This document shows positions 29,659-46,867 of a stretch of DNA of 64,000 nucleotides, piece after piece. Each line of letters opens with the position of its first letter. Within the stretch, counting starts at the first letter, position 1. Position numbers and translations under genes: made by a program. Under the pieces are notes generated by a model. That model had not been told where the DNA came from. It ran no database searches and saw only the letters and a program-made list of their open reading frames with translations. Origin of the DNA: Geomonas oryzisoli (GTDB lineage Bacteria > Desulfobacterota > Desulfuromonadia > Geobacterales > Geobacteraceae); NCBI RefSeq assembly GCF_018986915.1, contig NZ_CP076723.1, forward strand, positions 3,535,001 through 3,599,000, read 5' to 3'.

Positions 29659-30030
29659 TTACTTGGGCCTCTTCGCACCGTACTTGGAACGGCTCTTCAT
29701 ACGACCCTTGACGCCGACGGAGTCGAGCGTACCGCGGACGATGTGGTAACGAACACCCGGAAGGTCCTTTACCCTGCCGCCCCTGATCAGGACGACGGAG
29801 TGTTCCTGGAGGTTGTGACCAACACCCGGAATGTAGGAGGTCACCTCGACGCCGTTGGTAAGCCTAACCCTGGCGACTTTACGAAGCGCGGAGTTCGGTT
29901 TCTTCGGGGTTGTGGTGTAAACCCTGGTGCAAACGCCCCTCTTCTGCGGGCAGCTCCTGAGTGCCGGAGCAGTGGATTTTTCACCCTTTGACTCCCGACC
30001 ATGACGAATAAGCTGATTAATAGTTGGCAT
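29659..30030 (-). CDS. rpsL: 30S ribosomal protein S12
   Basis: Decoding-centre protein, first gene of the long cluster. 123 aa with the streptomycin-site segments [22 protein letters not shown] and [18 protein letters not shown]; both lysines whose replacement gives streptomycin resistance are present, so a sensitive type is predicted. The promoter at 30090-30118 reads into it. Its 3' end has a decayed tandem copy downstream. Confidence 0.98.
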   Translation of the reverse strand: MPTINQLIRHGRESKGEKSTAPALRSCPQKRGVCTRVYTTTPKKPNSALRKVARVRLTNGVEVTSYIPGVGHNLQEHSVVLIRGGRVKDLPGVRYHIVRGTLDSVGVKGRMKSRSKYGAKRPK

Positions 30031-30089
30031 ACATTCCTCTCACGCGTTTCTTCTCCGCACGCAGACGTACCCCGCGCGCGGAAGCGACG

Positions 30090-30118
30090 AAAATAGCAAC
30101 AACGTACGTGCTTGTCAA
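30090..30118 (-). promoter_or_regulatory. Consensus promoter of the str-S10-spc-alpha cluster
   Basis: Minus-strand TTGACA (30118-30113) and TATTTT (30095-30090) with a 17-bp spacer, followed by a GC-rich start region. Predicted start near 30083, about 50 bp before the rpsL ATG. It lies just after the rpoC terminator, so rpoBC and str are separate units. Confidence 0.8.
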
Positions 30119-30119
30119 G

Positions 30120-30181
30120 TTTTATTTGATAAAAGTGAGACGCCGGCCAGTGAAAGCGAGGAACCCGCTCTCACTGGCCGG
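30120..30181 (-). terminator. Terminator after rpoC
   Basis: An 11-bp perfect stem, CCGGCCAGTGA / TCACTGGCCGG (30143-30181), with a loop that itself holds an AGCG/CGCT pair. On the minus strand a T-rich stretch (CACTTTTATC) follows. It is 8 bp past the rpoC stop codon. Confidence 0.75.
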
Positions 30182-30189
30182 ATACTGGA

Positions 30190-34335
<4,146 letters not shown>

Positions 34336-34384
34336 AGTATTTTCCTCCTTGGCGGTAGGAGTTACGTTATCTGTTTCAAGCTGC

Positions 34385-34452
34385 GTCGGACGGTCGGACT
34401 GTCGGACTCGGACCGGTCGGACTAGTCAGACTAGTCGGACCGGTCCGACAGA
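34385..34452. repeat. GTCGGAC iteron cluster between rpoB and rpoC
   Basis: About seven copies of a GTCGGAC / GTCCGAC-like heptamer, in both orientations, spaced by roughly 9-10 bp and joined by ACTAGTC units, fill most of the rpoB-rpoC spacer. Similar units occur at 49912-49950 and 59401-59424. The copies can pair with each other to form alternative hairpins. Confidence 0.75.
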
Positions 34453-34457
34453 CAAAC

Positions 34458-38573
<4,116 letters not shown>

Positions 38574-38666
38574 ATCTTCTCCTTGTGGTGAACGCCTTGG
38601 AAGACCTCCACCCCCTTGAATTTCCTGCTGTTCTGGTCGGACGGGGCTGCGGGGTGAAGCGGCCTC

Positions 38667-38710
38667 AAACTAAAATAGAACAGCCAAGGCCGCAAAAAGC
38701 GACCTTGGCT
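38667..38710 (-). terminator. rplL-rpoB attenuator
   Basis: A 12-bp stem (AGCCAAGGTCGC / GCGGCCTTGGCT, one G-T pair) with a 5-base T loop at 38682-38710 is followed on the minus strand by a T-rich tail (GTTCTATTTTAG). It sits 25 bp after the rplL stop, where a partial terminator is known to set the ratio of ribosomal protein to polymerase expression in other bacteria. Confidence 0.8.
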
Positions 38711-38735
38711 TTGGTAAAGATCGGTGCGAAGCTGC

Positions 38736-39116
38736 TTACTTAACTTCCACTTCTGCGCCTGCCTCGACCAGCTGCTTCTGTGCGTCGGCAGCTTCTTCTT
38801 TGGAGATGCCAGTCTTGACCGGCTGCGGAGCGCCGTCGACCAGGTCCTTGGCTTCTTTGAGGCCCAGGGAGGTCAGGCCGCGAACGACCTTGATGACGCC
38901 GATCTTGTTGGCGCCAGCGGACTTCAGGATGACGTCGAACTCGGTCTTCTCTTCAGCAGCTTCAGCAGCGGCAGCCGGAGCGCCAGCAGCAGCAACGGCA
39001 ACCGGAGCGGCTGCGGATACGCCGAACTTCTCTTCGAGCTCTTTCACGAGGCCGGCAAGTTCGAGGACGGACATGTTCTCAATGAAGCTGATTACTTCTT
39101 CTTTGGTGATAGCCAT
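38736..39116 (-). CDS. rplL: 50S ribosomal protein L7/L12
   Basis: Stalk protein that recruits and activates translation GTPases; present in several copies per ribosome. 126 aa: N-terminal dimerisation helices ([27 protein letters not shown]), Ala/Gly-rich flexible hinge (about residues 35-55) and the globular C-domain ([40 protein letters not shown]). Confidence 0.98.
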   Translation of the reverse strand: MAITKEEVISFIENMSVLELAGLVKELEEKFGVSAAAPVAVAAAGAPAAAAEAAEEKTEFDVILKSAGANKIGVIKVVRGLTSLGLKEAKDLVDGAPQPVKTGISKEEAADAQKQLVEAGAEVEVK

Positions 39117-39176
39117 TTCTTTCTCCTCCAGAGAATATTGTTAGATGTTTAAAGCGAAAATTGTCGGTGACTGCGA

Positions 39177-39698
39177 CTAGGCAGCCTTCTGGATCCTGAT
39201 CTGCTCCAGCGCGCGTACGAAACCGCCCGGGACAGCCGCGAGAACGCGTACGAAGTTGCTTGCCGGTGCCTGCATGCTGCCCAGCATCTTGGCGATAAGC
39301 ACTTCGCGGCTCGGCAGGTCTGCCAGAGCCTGGATCTCAGCCACGTTGATGGTCTTGCCGGTGAGCACGCCAGCTTTCAAGGTAAACGGGTTAGTGTTTT
39401 CCTTGTTGAAGCGGGACAGCACCTTGGCCGCCGCGACGGGATCGTCGTAGCAAAGGGCGATAGCGGTGGGGCCTGCGTAGTACTGCGACAGACCTTCCTT
39501 GTCGGTCCCCTTGGAAGCGATCTCGAGCAGGGTGTTCTTGACGACCTTGTACTCCGCGTTGGCTTTCCTGAGCTCGTTTCTGAGCTCGGTGGCCTGGCCG
39601 ACGTTCATCCCGCGGAAATCCGCCAGGAATACCGCCTGCGCCCTCTGGAGCTTGTCGTGCATTTCGGCAACAAGTTCTTGCTTGTTTTCCTTATTCAA
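39177..39698 (-). CDS. rplJ: 50S ribosomal protein L10
   Basis: Base of the L12 stalk; the L10-L12 complex represses its own translation by binding the leader. 173 aa; [27 protein letters not shown] at the start, and a C-terminal helix that binds L12 dimers. The start is a TTG at 39698, with GGAGG 7 bases upstream and no suitable ATG near by. Confidence 0.96.
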   Translation of the reverse strand: MNKENKQELVAEMHDKLQRAQAVFLADFRGMNVGQATELRNELRKANAEYKVVKNTLLEIASKGTDKEGLSQYYAGPTAIALCYDDPVAAAKVLSRFNKENTNPFTLKAGVLTGKTINVAEIQALADLPSREVLIAKMLGSMQAPASNFVRVLAAVPGGFVRALEQIRIQKAA

Positions 39699-39881
39699 GC
39701 GCCTTCCTCCTTTCTTTTGGTATACGGGTACGGAACCCCGCCAAAGTCAGGAAGTTGCGGAACGTGCATTTTCGCGCAACATCTGCAAGTCTCGGTTGGC
39801 CGCCCGGAAGCGTTTAAGCGCCGACGATACAACTGGCACACCCACTGTCTTTGACTTTGGCTTTACAGCTAGTACTGCTCT
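39699..39881 (-). promoter_or_regulatory. L10-type ribosomal protein leader
   Basis: The 183-bp rplA-rplJ spacer has a perfect 10-bp long-range pair, GCCAAAGTCA (39861-39852 on minus) with TGACTTTGGC (39749-39740), enclosing smaller hairpins and placed just before the rplJ ribosome-binding site. Such a closed multi-branch leader before rplJ is the known site of L10(L12)4 autoregulation. No promoter could be picked out in the spacer. Confidence 0.65.
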
Positions 39882-40583
39882 TTATTTCAAGATCGCGCTG
39901 ATGTCAGCGAGATCGATGGTGACGCCCGGGCCCATGGTGGAGGACACGGCAACCTTCTTCATGTAGGTCCCTTTTGCAGCAGCCGGCTTCGCCTTCTGGA
40001 GTGCTTCCACCAGGGCGACCACGTTCTGCCTCAGGGTCTCGGCGGTGAAGGAGACCTTGCCGACCGGGGCATGGATGATGCCGGCCTTCTCGACGCGGAA
40101 CTCGACCTTACCGGACTTGGACTCCTTGATGGCGCGGGCCAGGTCGAAGGTCACGGTGCCGACCTTCGGGTTCGGCATCAGGCCGCGGGGTCCGAGGAGC
40201 TTACCGATCTTACCGACCACACCCATCATGTCCGGGGTAGCGATGGCGGTGTCGAACTCGAACCACCCTTCCTGGATCTTGGCGACCAGGTCGTCGGCAC
40301 CGACGTAATCGGCACCGGCCTCGCGGGCCTCTTTCTCCTTCTCACCCTTGGCGAAAACCAGGACGCGCACATCCTTGCCGAGACCGTTGGGGAGTACCAC
40401 GGCGCCGCGGACCATCTGGTCGGCGTGACGCGGGTCAACGCCCAGCTTCACCACCAGGTCGACGGTCTCGTCGAACTTCGCATAAGCCGCGCTCTTCACG
40501 AGCTCAAGGCCGTCGGTCAGGGGATAGGTTTTGGTCCTGTCGACCTTGGCGCGAGCCTCTTTAAGCTTTTTTGTCATAGACAT
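39882..40583 (-). CDS. rplA: 50S ribosomal protein L1
   Basis: Mobile L1-stalk protein that helps release E-site tRNA and represses the rplKA unit in many bacteria. 233 aa: [56 protein letters not shown], and [12 protein letters not shown] in domain II. Lies 22 bp after rplK. An ATG two codons downstream (MTKKLKE) is an alternative start. Confidence 0.97.
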   Translation of the reverse strand: MSMTKKLKEARAKVDRTKTYPLTDGLELVKSAAYAKFDETVDLVVKLGVDPRHADQMVRGAVVLPNGLGKDVRVLVFAKGEKEKEAREAGADYVGADDLVAKIQEGWFEFDTAIATPDMMGVVGKIGKLLGPRGLMPNPKVGTVTFDLARAIKESKSGKVEFRVEKAGIIHAPVGKVSFTAETLRQNVVALVEALQKAKPAAAKGTYMKKVAVSSTMGPGVTIDLADISAILK

Positions 40584-40605
40584 TTCTGATAACCCTCTCT
40601 TTAAC

Positions 40606-41028
40606 TTAAGCTATTTCAACGCCCATGCTGCGCGCGGTACCTTCGATGGTCTTCATGGCAGCCTCAAGGCTCGCGGCATTGAGGTCGGGCATCTTCTTGG
40701 TAGCGATCTCGCGTACCTGCTCCTTGGTCAGCTTGCCCACCTTGGTCTTGTTGGGGGTAGCGGAACCGCTCTGGAGGCCGAGAGCTTTCTTGATGAGAAC
40801 CGGAGCCGGCGGAGTCTTGGTGATGAAGGTGAAGGACCTGTCGGCGTAGACAGTGATGACGACCGGAGTGATGGTCCCTTCGTCTGCCTGGGTCTTCGCA
40901 TTGAAGGCCTTGCAGAATTCCATGATGTTGACGCCGTGCTGACCGAGTGCGGGACCGATCGGGGGAGACGGGTTTGCCTTCCCTGCGGGTACCTGCAGCT
41001 TTATGTAACCGGTGATCTTTTTCGCCAT
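40606..41028 (-). CDS. rplK: 50S ribosomal protein L11
   Basis: GTPase-centre protein needed for stringent-response sensing by RelA and target region of thiostrepton. 140 aa: [41 protein letters not shown] at the N-terminus, with the flexible proline-rich site intact, and an rRNA-binding C-domain ending [10 protein letters not shown]. Confidence 0.97.
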   Translation of the reverse strand: MAKKITGYIKLQVPAGKANPSPPIGPALGQHGVNIMEFCKAFNAKTQADEGTITPVVITVYADRSFTFITKTPPAPVLIKKALGLQSGSATPNKTKVGKLTKEQVREIATKKMPDLNAASLEAAMKTIEGTARSMGVEIA

Positions 41029-41092
41029 TTTCCTACTCCTTTTTCATTCCTTCGAACTGCCGGAAGCTTCTATCAATAACAGAGGGTCGCCC

Positions 41093-41620
41093 CTACTGCT
41101 TTTCTACCTGCATGAACTCGAGCTCGACCGGGGTCGCGCGCCCGAAGATGCTTACCATGACCTTGAGTTTCCCCTTGTCCGGCTTGACGTCCTCGACCAC
41201 ACCCGAGAAGTTGAGGAAGGGACCGTCGATGACCCTGACCGTCTCGCCAACTTCGAAGAGGACCTTGGGACGGGGCTTTTCAGCACCCTCTTCCATCCTC
41301 TTGGTGATCTTGTTGACTTCGTCGTCCGGGATCGGGAAGGGATTATTGCCACCGACGAACCCGGTAACCTTCGCGGTCTCTTTGACCACGTGCCAGGTGT
41401 CGTCGTTCAGTTCCATGTTCACCAGGATGTATCCGGGGAAGAACTTCCTGGAAGAAGTCTTCTTCTCCCCCTTCTTAAGTTCGACGACGGTTTCGCACGG
41501 GATCAGGATCTCGCCGAAGAACTCCTCCATCTCGAGGTTCTTGATGCGCTCTGCCAGAGAGAGTCGCACCTTGTTCTCGAAGCCGGAGTAGGTATGTACG
41601 CCGTACCATTTGTGTGCCAT
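41093..41620 (-). CDS. nusG: Transcription termination/antitermination protein NusG
   Basis: Processivity factor that bridges RNA polymerase, Rho and ribosomal protein S10. 175 aa with the N-terminal NGN domain ([23 protein letters not shown]) and a C-terminal KOW domain ([31 protein letters not shown]). Lies 12 bp after secE and before rplK, the usual order. Confidence 0.97.
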   Translation of the reverse strand: MAHKWYGVHTYSGFENKVRLSLAERIKNLEMEEFFGEILIPCETVVELKKGEKKTSSRKFFPGYILVNMELNDDTWHVVKETAKVTGFVGGNNPFPIPDDEVNKITKRMEEGAEKPRPKVLFEVGETVRVIDGPFLNFSGVVEDVKPDKGKLKVMVSIFGRATPVELEFMQVEKQ

Positions 41621-41632
41621 TTGATGAGTCCT

Positions 41633-41818
41633 CTAGCGGATAATCGACTTGATGAGCTTAGTAAGGACCACGTCGCAGACGCCAAGGTAAAGTGAGATGA
41701 TCACGATGATGACGACAACTACCTGAGCAGTAGAGAAGGTCTCTTTACGGGTCGGCCAAGTCACCTTGGCGAGCTCCGCCTGTACATCCTCAAAAAAAGT
41801 CTTGGCTTTCGCGAGCAC
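41633..41818 (-). CDS. secE: Protein translocase subunit SecE
   Basis: Essential clamp of the SecYEG channel. 61 aa of the short one-helix type: amphipathic FFEDVQAELAKVTWPTRKETFSTAQVV then a single membrane helix and a short tail. Starts at GTG 41818 after GAGGAG. Located between tRNA-Trp and nusG as in many bacteria. Confidence 0.95.
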   Translation of the reverse strand: MLAKAKTFFEDVQAELAKVTWPTRKETFSTAQVVVVIIVIISLYLGVCDVVLTKLIKSIIR

Positions 41819-41851
41819 TTGTCACTCCTCACTTCGTGAAGATAAAAAAAA

Positions 41852-41928
41852 TGGCAGGCCAGGAGGGATTCGAACCCCCAACACCCGGTTTTGGAGACCG
41901 GTGCTCTAGCCGTTAGAGCTACTGGCCT
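41852..41928 (-). tRNA. trnW: tRNA-Trp (CCA)
   Basis: A complete cloverleaf on the minus strand: acceptor stem AGGCCAG / CTGGCCT, anticodon CCA in the loop CTCCAAA, T loop GGTTCGAAT, and an encoded 3' CCA. The CCA end is followed at once by eight T residues, then the secE ribosome-binding site. Confidence 0.95.
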
Positions 41929-41934
41929 GCGGCG

Positions 41935-41962
41935 GGGGTTCCCTGACAGTTCAGGGAACCCC
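41935..41962. repeat. Perfect 12-bp hairpin between rpmG and tRNA-Trp
   Basis: GGGGTTCCCTGA / TCAGGGAACCCC with a 4-base loop (41935-41962), in the 42-bp spacer between rpmG and the tRNA. On the minus strand GC-rich sequence follows rather than T residues, so it is unlikely to stop transcription. It could instead protect the rpmG mRNA end when RNase P cuts out the tRNA. Confidence 0.7.
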
Positions 41963-41970
41963 AAATCAAA

Positions 41971-42123
41971 TTATTTGGTTTCCTTGTGCGGCGTGTGCTT
42001 CTGGCAGAAGCGGCAGTACTTGTTGAACTCCAGCTTCTGGGGCGTATTCTTCTTGTTCTTCGTGGTGGTATAGTTACGCTGTTTGCACTCGGTGCAGCCA
42101 AGGGTGATGATGTCTCTAGGCAT
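41971..42123 (-). CDS. rpmG: 50S ribosomal protein L33
   Basis: A 50-aa protein too short for routine ORF cut-offs: ATG at 42123, TAA at 41971. [20 protein letters not shown] begins it, and a second Cys pair (CRFC) follows, so it is the zinc-binding (C+) form. Lies between tuf copy 2 and tRNA-Trp, the common tuf-rpmG-secE-nusG order. Confidence 0.96.
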   Translation of the reverse strand: MPRDIITLGCTECKQRNYTTTKNKKNTPQKLEFNKYCRFCQKHTPHKETK

Positions 42124-42191
42124 TTTCTTTCGTCCTTTTCAAACTATTTTCTTGTCCCGATACTTCCGGAACTCAAAGAACCCGTCAGGTC

Positions 42192-43382
42192 CTACTCGAT
42201 GATGGAGGCGACGACGCCTGCACCGACGGTACGGCCGCCTTCGCGGATAGCGAAACGCAGACCTTCGTCCATTGCGATCGGGGTGATCAGGTTGACGGTT
42301 ACCGAGACGTTGTCGCCCGGCATAACCATCTCGACACCGGCTTCGAGGTCAACCACGCCGGTAACGTCGGTGGTCCTGAAGTAGAACTGCGGACGGTAGC
42401 CGTTGAAGAACGGGGTGTGACGGCCGCCCTCTTCCTTGGACAGGATGTAGGCTTCGGCTTTGAACTTGGTGTGCGGGGTGATGGAGCCCGGCTTGGCGAG
42501 AACCTGGCCACGCTCGATCTCCTCACGCTTCACGCCGCGGAGCAGTGCGCCGATGTTGTCGCCGGCACGCCCCTCGTCGAGGAGCTTACGGAACATCTCG
42601 ACGCCGGTAACGGTGGTCTTGGTGGTGGCCTTGATGCCGACAACCTCGACCTCCTCGCCGACCTTGATGATGCCGCGCTCGACACGACCGGTAGCGACGG
42701 TACCACGACCGGAGATGGAGAACACGTCCTCGACCGGCATCAGGAACGGACGGTCGATGGCGCGCTGCGGCTCCGGGATGTAGGTGTCGACGGCTTCCAT
42801 CAGCTTCATGATGGCCTGCTCGCCCAGCTCGCCTGCATCGCCCTCGAGGCCTTTCAGAGCGGAACCCTTGATGATCGGGATATCGTCGCCGGGGAAGTCG
42901 TAGGAGGAGAGCAGTTCGCGCACTTCCAGCTCGACCAGCTCGAGGAGCTCCTCGTCGTCCACCATGTCGGCCTTGTTCAGGAACACGACGATGTAGGGGA
43001 CGCCGACCTGACGCGCGAGCAGGATGTGCTCACGGGTCTGCGGCATCGGGCCGTCAGCTGCGGATACAACCAGGATCGCGCCGTCCATCTGCGCTGCACC
43101 GGTGATCATGTTCTTTACGTAGTCGGCGTGGCCCGGGCAGTCGACGTGAGCGTAGTGACGCTTGTCGGTCTCGTACTCGACGTGGGCGGTAGCGATGGTG
43201 ATACCACGCTCACGCTCTTCCGGGGCGTTGTCGATCTGGTCGAACGCCTTGAACTCGGCCTGGCCTTTGCCGGCGAGCACCTTGGTGATAGCTGCGGTCA
43301 GGGTGGTCTTGCCGTGGTCGACGTGACCGATGGTCCCTATGTTCACATGCGGTTTAGTTCTTTCGAATTTAGCTTTAGCCAT
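42192..43382 (-). CDS. tuf: Elongation factor Tu (copy 2)
   Basis: Second EF-Tu gene, 396 aa, with a protein identical to copy 1 (25782-26972). This copy is in the tRNA-tuf-rpmG-secE-nusG unit, as E. coli tufB is after thrU-tyrU-glyT-thrT. From 42217 to 42890 the two genes are identical. The silent differences gather in the 5' 500 bp, suggesting recent gene conversion of the 3' part. Confidence 0.98.
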   Translation of the reverse strand: MAKAKFERTKPHVNIGTIGHVDHGKTTLTAAITKVLAGKGQAEFKAFDQIDNAPEERERGITIATAHVEYETDKRHYAHVDCPGHADYVKNMITGAAQMDGAILVVSAADGPMPQTREHILLARQVGVPYIVVFLNKADMVDDEELLELVELEVRELLSSYDFPGDDIPIIKGSALKGLEGDAGELGEQAIMKLMEAVDTYIPEPQRAIDRPFLMPVEDVFSISGRGTVATGRVERGIIKVGEEVEVVGIKATTKTTVTGVEMFRKLLDEGRAGDNIGALLRGVKREEIERGQVLAKPGSITPHTKFKAEAYILSKEEGGRHTPFFNGYRPQFYFRTTDVTGVVDLEAGVEMVMPGDNVSVTVNLITPIAMDEGLRFAIREGGRTVGAGVVASIIE

Positions 43383-43442
43383 GAGGAATCCTCCCTGATG
43401 TTTCTACTACAGCTGTTATGTGAATGTTTTTTCTAGAAGGGA

Positions 43443-43518
<76 letters not shown>

Positions 43519-43530
43519 GTATTCTGTTTT

Positions 43531-43607
43531 TGGAGCGGGAAACGGGACTCGAACCCGCGACCCTCAGCTTGGAAGGCTGATGCTCTAGCCAACTGAGCTA
43601 TTCCCGC
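43531..43607 (-). tRNA. trnG: tRNA-Gly (TCC)
   Basis: Cloverleaf on minus: acceptor GCGGGAA / TTCCCGC, encoded CCA, anticodon TCC in the loop CTTCCAA. Twelve bases separate it from tRNA-Thr (GGT). Confidence 0.95.
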
Positions 43608-43718
43608 CAATTCCCTGCTTTGAAGTTTTTTGACTCGACTTGCACTCCACTCAACCAGTACCAGCGACCCCAAGGATCTCCTGATTTGAGCAGATGCTCA
43701 TCTCATCTGAAGTATGTA

Positions 43719-43803
43719 TGGTGGAGGGAGGAGGATTCGAACCTCCGAAGTCGATGACGACAGATTTACAGTCTGTTCCCTTTGGCCGCTCGGGAATCCC
43801 TCC
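43719..43803 (-). tRNA. trnY: tRNA-Tyr (GTA)
   Basis: A class II tRNA of 85 bases on minus with a long variable arm (CGTCATCGACTTCG), acceptor GGAGGGA / TCCCTCC, discriminator A, encoded CCA and anticodon GTA. A 111-bp spacer of unknown content (43608-43718) separates it from tRNA-Gly. Confidence 0.95.
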
Positions 43804-43834
43804 AGACAGAAGTGAGGCTATTAACTTTTCAATC

Positions 43835-43910
43835 TGGAGCTGACGATGGGACTCGAACCCGCAACCTGCTGATTACAAGTCAGCTGCTCTACCAATTGAG
43901 CTACGCCAGC
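43835..43910 (-). tRNA. trnT: tRNA-Thr (TGT)
   Basis: Cloverleaf on minus: acceptor GCTGGCG / CGTCAGC, encoded CCA, anticodon TGT. It is the first gene of the tRNA-tuf unit, 60 bp from a consensus promoter. Confidence 0.95.
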
Positions 43911-43969
43911 TGATTCGCTACCATCCGCTACCAATTTCGCTGCGCCCTTGTGTTGCGAAGCGAATCCCT

Positions 43970-43998
43970 GTTCTAAAGCAAAAGGGTCTCGGTGTCAA
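43970..43998 (-). promoter_or_regulatory. Promoter of the tRNA-tuf-rpmG-secE-nusG unit
   Basis: Minus-strand TTGACA (43998-43993) and TAGAAC (43975-43970) with a 17-bp spacer. A-rich sequence upstream of the -35 (GAAAAAAAG and GAAAAATAATT) resembles an UP element, as expected for a stable-RNA promoter. It is about 55-60 bp before tRNA-Thr (TGT). Confidence 0.7.
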
Positions 43999-43999
43999 C

Positions 44000-44343
44000 A
44001 TCTTTTTTTCAGCGTGCGAATTATTTTTCAAAGGGCGACGTATACAACTGAAGCATTCCATCGACTTGCCGCCGGGGCGGGCAAGAATTCGAGACTATAG
44101 CAGTACTTCATTCTCAATGCAAGCTCATTCTTCAATTCTGTTGTCACAGAAGCATTTTCTGCTCTTCGCCAACCAAGTCATCCCCCAGGATCAACAAGCA
44201 CGGGTACAGTTCCCCCGGTTTCCGGCAGTTACAGCGCATGATTCCCGCAATTGTCATGGCTACAAATCACTTTTCCTGTGTCTGTACTCATTGTTGGAGC
44301 GCGGCTATAGTTGATTCACCTAAAGAGAGGGAGGGAGGACGCT
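44000..44343. other. Intergenic region, no gene seen
   Basis: The start of this region holds the A-rich sequence before the tRNA promoter. The remainder, up to the DUF2917 gene, is lower in GC than its surroundings and has no credible frame on either strand. Its own promoter for the plus-strand gene is not clear. Confidence 0.5.
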
Positions 44344-44625
44344 ATGGAATGTTCACTTGGAAAAGGAGAACTGTTGAACCTGGCCGGAGGAGCTTACGGT
44401 ATCACCTTGCGCTGCCTGACCGGGACCATCTGGCTTACCAAGGGCGACGGCAGGGACTACCTCATACGCCAGGGAAGCAGCTTTGAACTCACCAAAGGGG
44501 AAGCGGCCCTGGCGGAAGCCCTCGAGGCGGCGGAACTGCAGATGAAAGCAGCTGGCGTGATGCAGGAAACCAGGTCCGCGCTGGCCGCTCAGCCGGCGGG
44601 ACCTTTCCTGCCGCGACTTCTCTAG
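44344..44625 (+). CDS. DUF2917-family protein
   Basis: A 93-aa protein starting MECSLGKGELLNLAGGAYGI with ATG at 44344, 5 bases after a strong GGAGG stretch. The LTGTIWLTKGDGRDYLIRQG segment (about residues 25-44) resembles the cupin-like core of DUF2917 proteins; the C-terminal third is Ala-rich and probably helical. Function unknown. It is alone on the plus strand and converges with the YciI-like gene, only 8 bp away. Confidence 0.75.
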   Translation: MECSLGKGELLNLAGGAYGITLRCLTGTIWLTKGDGRDYLIRQGSSFELTKGEAALAEALEAAELQMKAAGVMQETRSALAAQPAGPFLPRLL

Positions 44626-44633
44626 AGGAAATA

Positions 44634-44933
44634 CTACGGATGGACCGGTGCGCAGGCCTGCTCGCCGACCACGGTATGCCAGCCGCGCACCGTCCACTTG
44701 GCCACCAGCCCGTTCAGGACGTACGGGTCTGCCTTGGCGAAGGCCGCCGGTACGTCCGGGGAATCAGCCTTAAAGAGAAGGACGGCGCCGTCGGCCGGAT
44801 CGGTGAGCGCACCGCCGAGAATCAACTCTCCACGCTGCGCCGACTCCCAGGCCATGGCCAGGTGCTCCCCGCGATACTCGCCCCTGCGCTCCAGGTAATC
44901 CGGAGCAACCTCATACAGCAACAGATAATGCAT
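44634..44933 (-). CDS. YciI-family protein
   Basis: A 99-aa protein of the YciI/ferredoxin-like fold, starting MHYLLLYEVAPDYLERRGEYRGEHLAMAWE (ATG at 44933). The conserved His/Asp pair of the family is visible (EHLAMA and the ADPYVLNGL segment). Biochemical role uncertain; YciI proteins are often small hydrolases or dehydratase-like. The start lies 2 bp after the stop of the YgiQ gene, so the two are coupled. The in-frame 19-codon extension upstream lies in that gene and is rejected. Confidence 0.82.
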   Translation of the reverse strand: MHYLLLYEVAPDYLERRGEYRGEHLAMAWESAQRGELILGGALTDPADGAVLLFKADSPDVPAAFAKADPYVLNGLVAKWTVRGWHTVVGEQACAPVHP

Positions 44934-44935
44934 GA

Positions 44936-46741
44936 CTACCTCCTGTTGTTGTGCCCGAACAACTCGGCCGCAGCATCCTCCCGGCCGCATTCCTTCAATG
45001 CCGCCAGGCAGTTCTTCTTCTCCTCCGACACGTGGTACAGAAGCAGGGATTTTTGCAGCCCCTTTTCACGGTCCGTCCGTGCCACGTACACCTTCTCCCC
45101 GGTAAAGGGATCCACACCCGTGTGATAGATGCAGGTCGACAGCGTCCCGGGCGTCGGCGTGAAATCCTGCACCTGCTCAACCCGCATACCCCAACGCTTC
45201 AGCATCAGTGCGAGATCCACCATATCCGACAGGGTGCAGCCGGGATGTCCGGAAATGAAATACGGGACGATGTACTGCCTCTTGCCCGCCTTGACACTTT
45301 CCTTCTGGAAAGCGTCCCGGAAGCGGTCGAAGCAGTCGTGCCCGGGCTTGCGCATCACCGAGGTGACGCGATCGGTCAGATGCTCCGGCGCCACTTTCAA
45401 GAGGCCGCTTACGTGGTGCGATACCAATTCGCGCAGGTAACGGGGCTGGCGCTCCATCAGGTCGTAACGCACCCCAGACGAAACAGCGACGTTCTTCACG
45501 CCTGAAATCCGGCGTGCCTTGGCGAGGAGCCGGGAACTGGCAGCATCGTCGGTGATCAGGTTCTTGCAGATCTGGGGAAACAAGCAGCTGTCGCGACGGC
45601 ACTTGGCGCCCGCCTCCGCGTTGCCGCAGGAGAGCCCGAACATGTTGGCGGTCGGCCCGCCTATGTCGCTCACGCTGCCCCGGAACCAGGGCAACGCCGC
45701 CAGGCGCTCCAGCTCCTGGAGCACACCCTGCTCGCTTCTGGACTGGATCGTCTTCCCCTGGTGATGGGTGATGGCGCAGAAGGCGCAGCCGCCGAAACAG
45801 CCGCGATGCGTGGTAATGGAGTTGCGGATCTGCTCGTAAGCGGGGATCGCTTCCTTGTAACTCGGGTGCGGGGCCTTCACGAAGGGGAGCGCGTAGATTG
45901 TGTCCAGCGCCTGTTCGCTGAGCGGCCACGCAGGAGGGTTGCACACCAGGTAGCGTTGAGCGTGGCGCTGGATGACGGTCCTGGCGCAGCCGGGATTCTG
46001 CTCCCCCGACAGCAGGCGGAACGAGCGTGCGTAGGCCGCCTTATCCGCAGCCACCTCCTCGTAACTCGGGAGTTCCACCAGGTCGGTGCCCGGGTCCGGC
46101 GCGGTCGAAGACGGGTAAGCCGTACCACGGATGTCGCGAATGGAAGCGAAGGCTTCACCCTTTTGCAGCCGCTGCACCAGTTCCAGCAGCGGGCTCTCCC
46201 CCATCCCGTAGACCAGCAGGTCCGCCTTGGCATCGAAGAGTGCGGAGCGGCGCACCTTGTCTTCCCAGAAGTCGTAATGGGCGAAACGCCTGAGGCTCGC
46301 CTCAATGCCACCGATCACCACCGGCACGTCGCGGTAGGCTTCCTTCAACCGTGAGGTGTAGATGATGGTGGCGCGGTTGGGGCGCGCACCGTGGCGGTTG
46401 CCGGGAGTGTAGGCGTCGTCGCGGCGCAGTTTCCTGGCCGGGGTGTAGTGCGCCACCATGGAATCCATGGCACCTGCGGCGACCGCGAAGAACAGGCGCG
46501 GGCGCCCGAGCGCCATGAACGGCTCCTTGCTGCGCCAGTCCGGTTGCGGAATGATGCCGACCCGGAGCCCCTTCGATTCCAGGAGCCGCGCCAGCAGCGG
46601 CACACCGAACGAGGGGTGGTCCACGTAGGCGTCGCCGGAGACGAAGATGACATCGAGCTCGTTCCAGCCGCGAGCCTTTGCTTCGGAAAGTGAGATGGGG
46701 AGAAACCGGGAAGGAGACTGCTTGGGGCGTGCGTGTTTCAT
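44936..46741 (-). CDS. YgiQ-family radical SAM protein
   Basis: Radical S-adenosylmethionine enzyme of the YgiQ (UPF0313) family, 601 aa from ATG 46741. The iron-sulphur motif [10 protein letters not shown] lies at about residue 312; before it are an N-terminal cobalamin-domain-like region ([29 protein letters not shown]), and after it a second Cys cluster ([24 protein letters not shown]) that may hold another cofactor. The substrate is unknown. An in-frame GTG at 46765 lies inside the palindromic repeat and is rejected. The repeat separates it from argC. Confidence 0.88.
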   Translation of the reverse strand: MKHARPKQSPSRFLPISLSEAKARGWNELDVIFVSGDAYVDHPSFGVPLLARLLESKGLRVGIIPQPDWRSKEPFMALGRPRLFFAVAAGAMDSMVAHYTPARKLRRDDAYTPGNRHGARPNRATIIYTSRLKEAYRDVPVVIGGIEASLRRFAHYDFWEDKVRRSALFDAKADLLVYGMGESPLLELVQRLQKGEAFASIRDIRGTAYPSSTAPDPGTDLVELPSYEEVAADKAAYARSFRLLSGEQNPGCARTVIQRHAQRYLVCNPPAWPLSEQALDTIYALPFVKAPHPSYKEAIPAYEQIRNSITTHRGCFGGCAFCAITHHQGKTIQSRSEQGVLQELERLAALPWFRGSVSDIGGPTANMFGLSCGNAEAGAKCRRDSCLFPQICKNLITDDAASSRLLAKARRISGVKNVAVSSGVRYDLMERQPRYLRELVSHHVSGLLKVAPEHLTDRVTSVMRKPGHDCFDRFRDAFQKESVKAGKRQYIVPYFISGHPGCTLSDMVDLALMLKRWGMRVEQVQDFTPTPGTLSTCIYHTGVDPFTGEKVYVARTDREKGLQKSLLLYHVSEEKKNCLAALKECGREDAAAELFGHNNRR

Positions 46742-46750
46742 ATAAACCTT

Positions 46751-46863
46751 AAAACCGTTGGCCACGGAGAAAATCTGAGGACATCTGAGAAAGTCAAAAC
46801 CAAAAGGCTTCTATCTTTGCTTCTCTCAGATTTTCTCCGAAGTTCTCCGTGGCTAATGGTTTT
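46751..46863. repeat. Palindromic element A, 3' of argC
   Basis: A 113-bp imperfect inverted repeat. Left arm starts AAAACCGTTGGCCACGGAGA and the right arm ends CTCCGTGGCTAATGGTTTT. It almost fills the gap between argC and the YgiQ gene. A second copy in opposite orientation (element B) lies upstream of argC. Confidence 0.9.
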
Positions 46864-46867
46864 GACT

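Noticed and set aside
34385-34452. CRISPR-like array between rpoB and rpoC
   Set aside because: Units are only about 10 bp apart, in both orientations, with no unique spacers and no cas genes.
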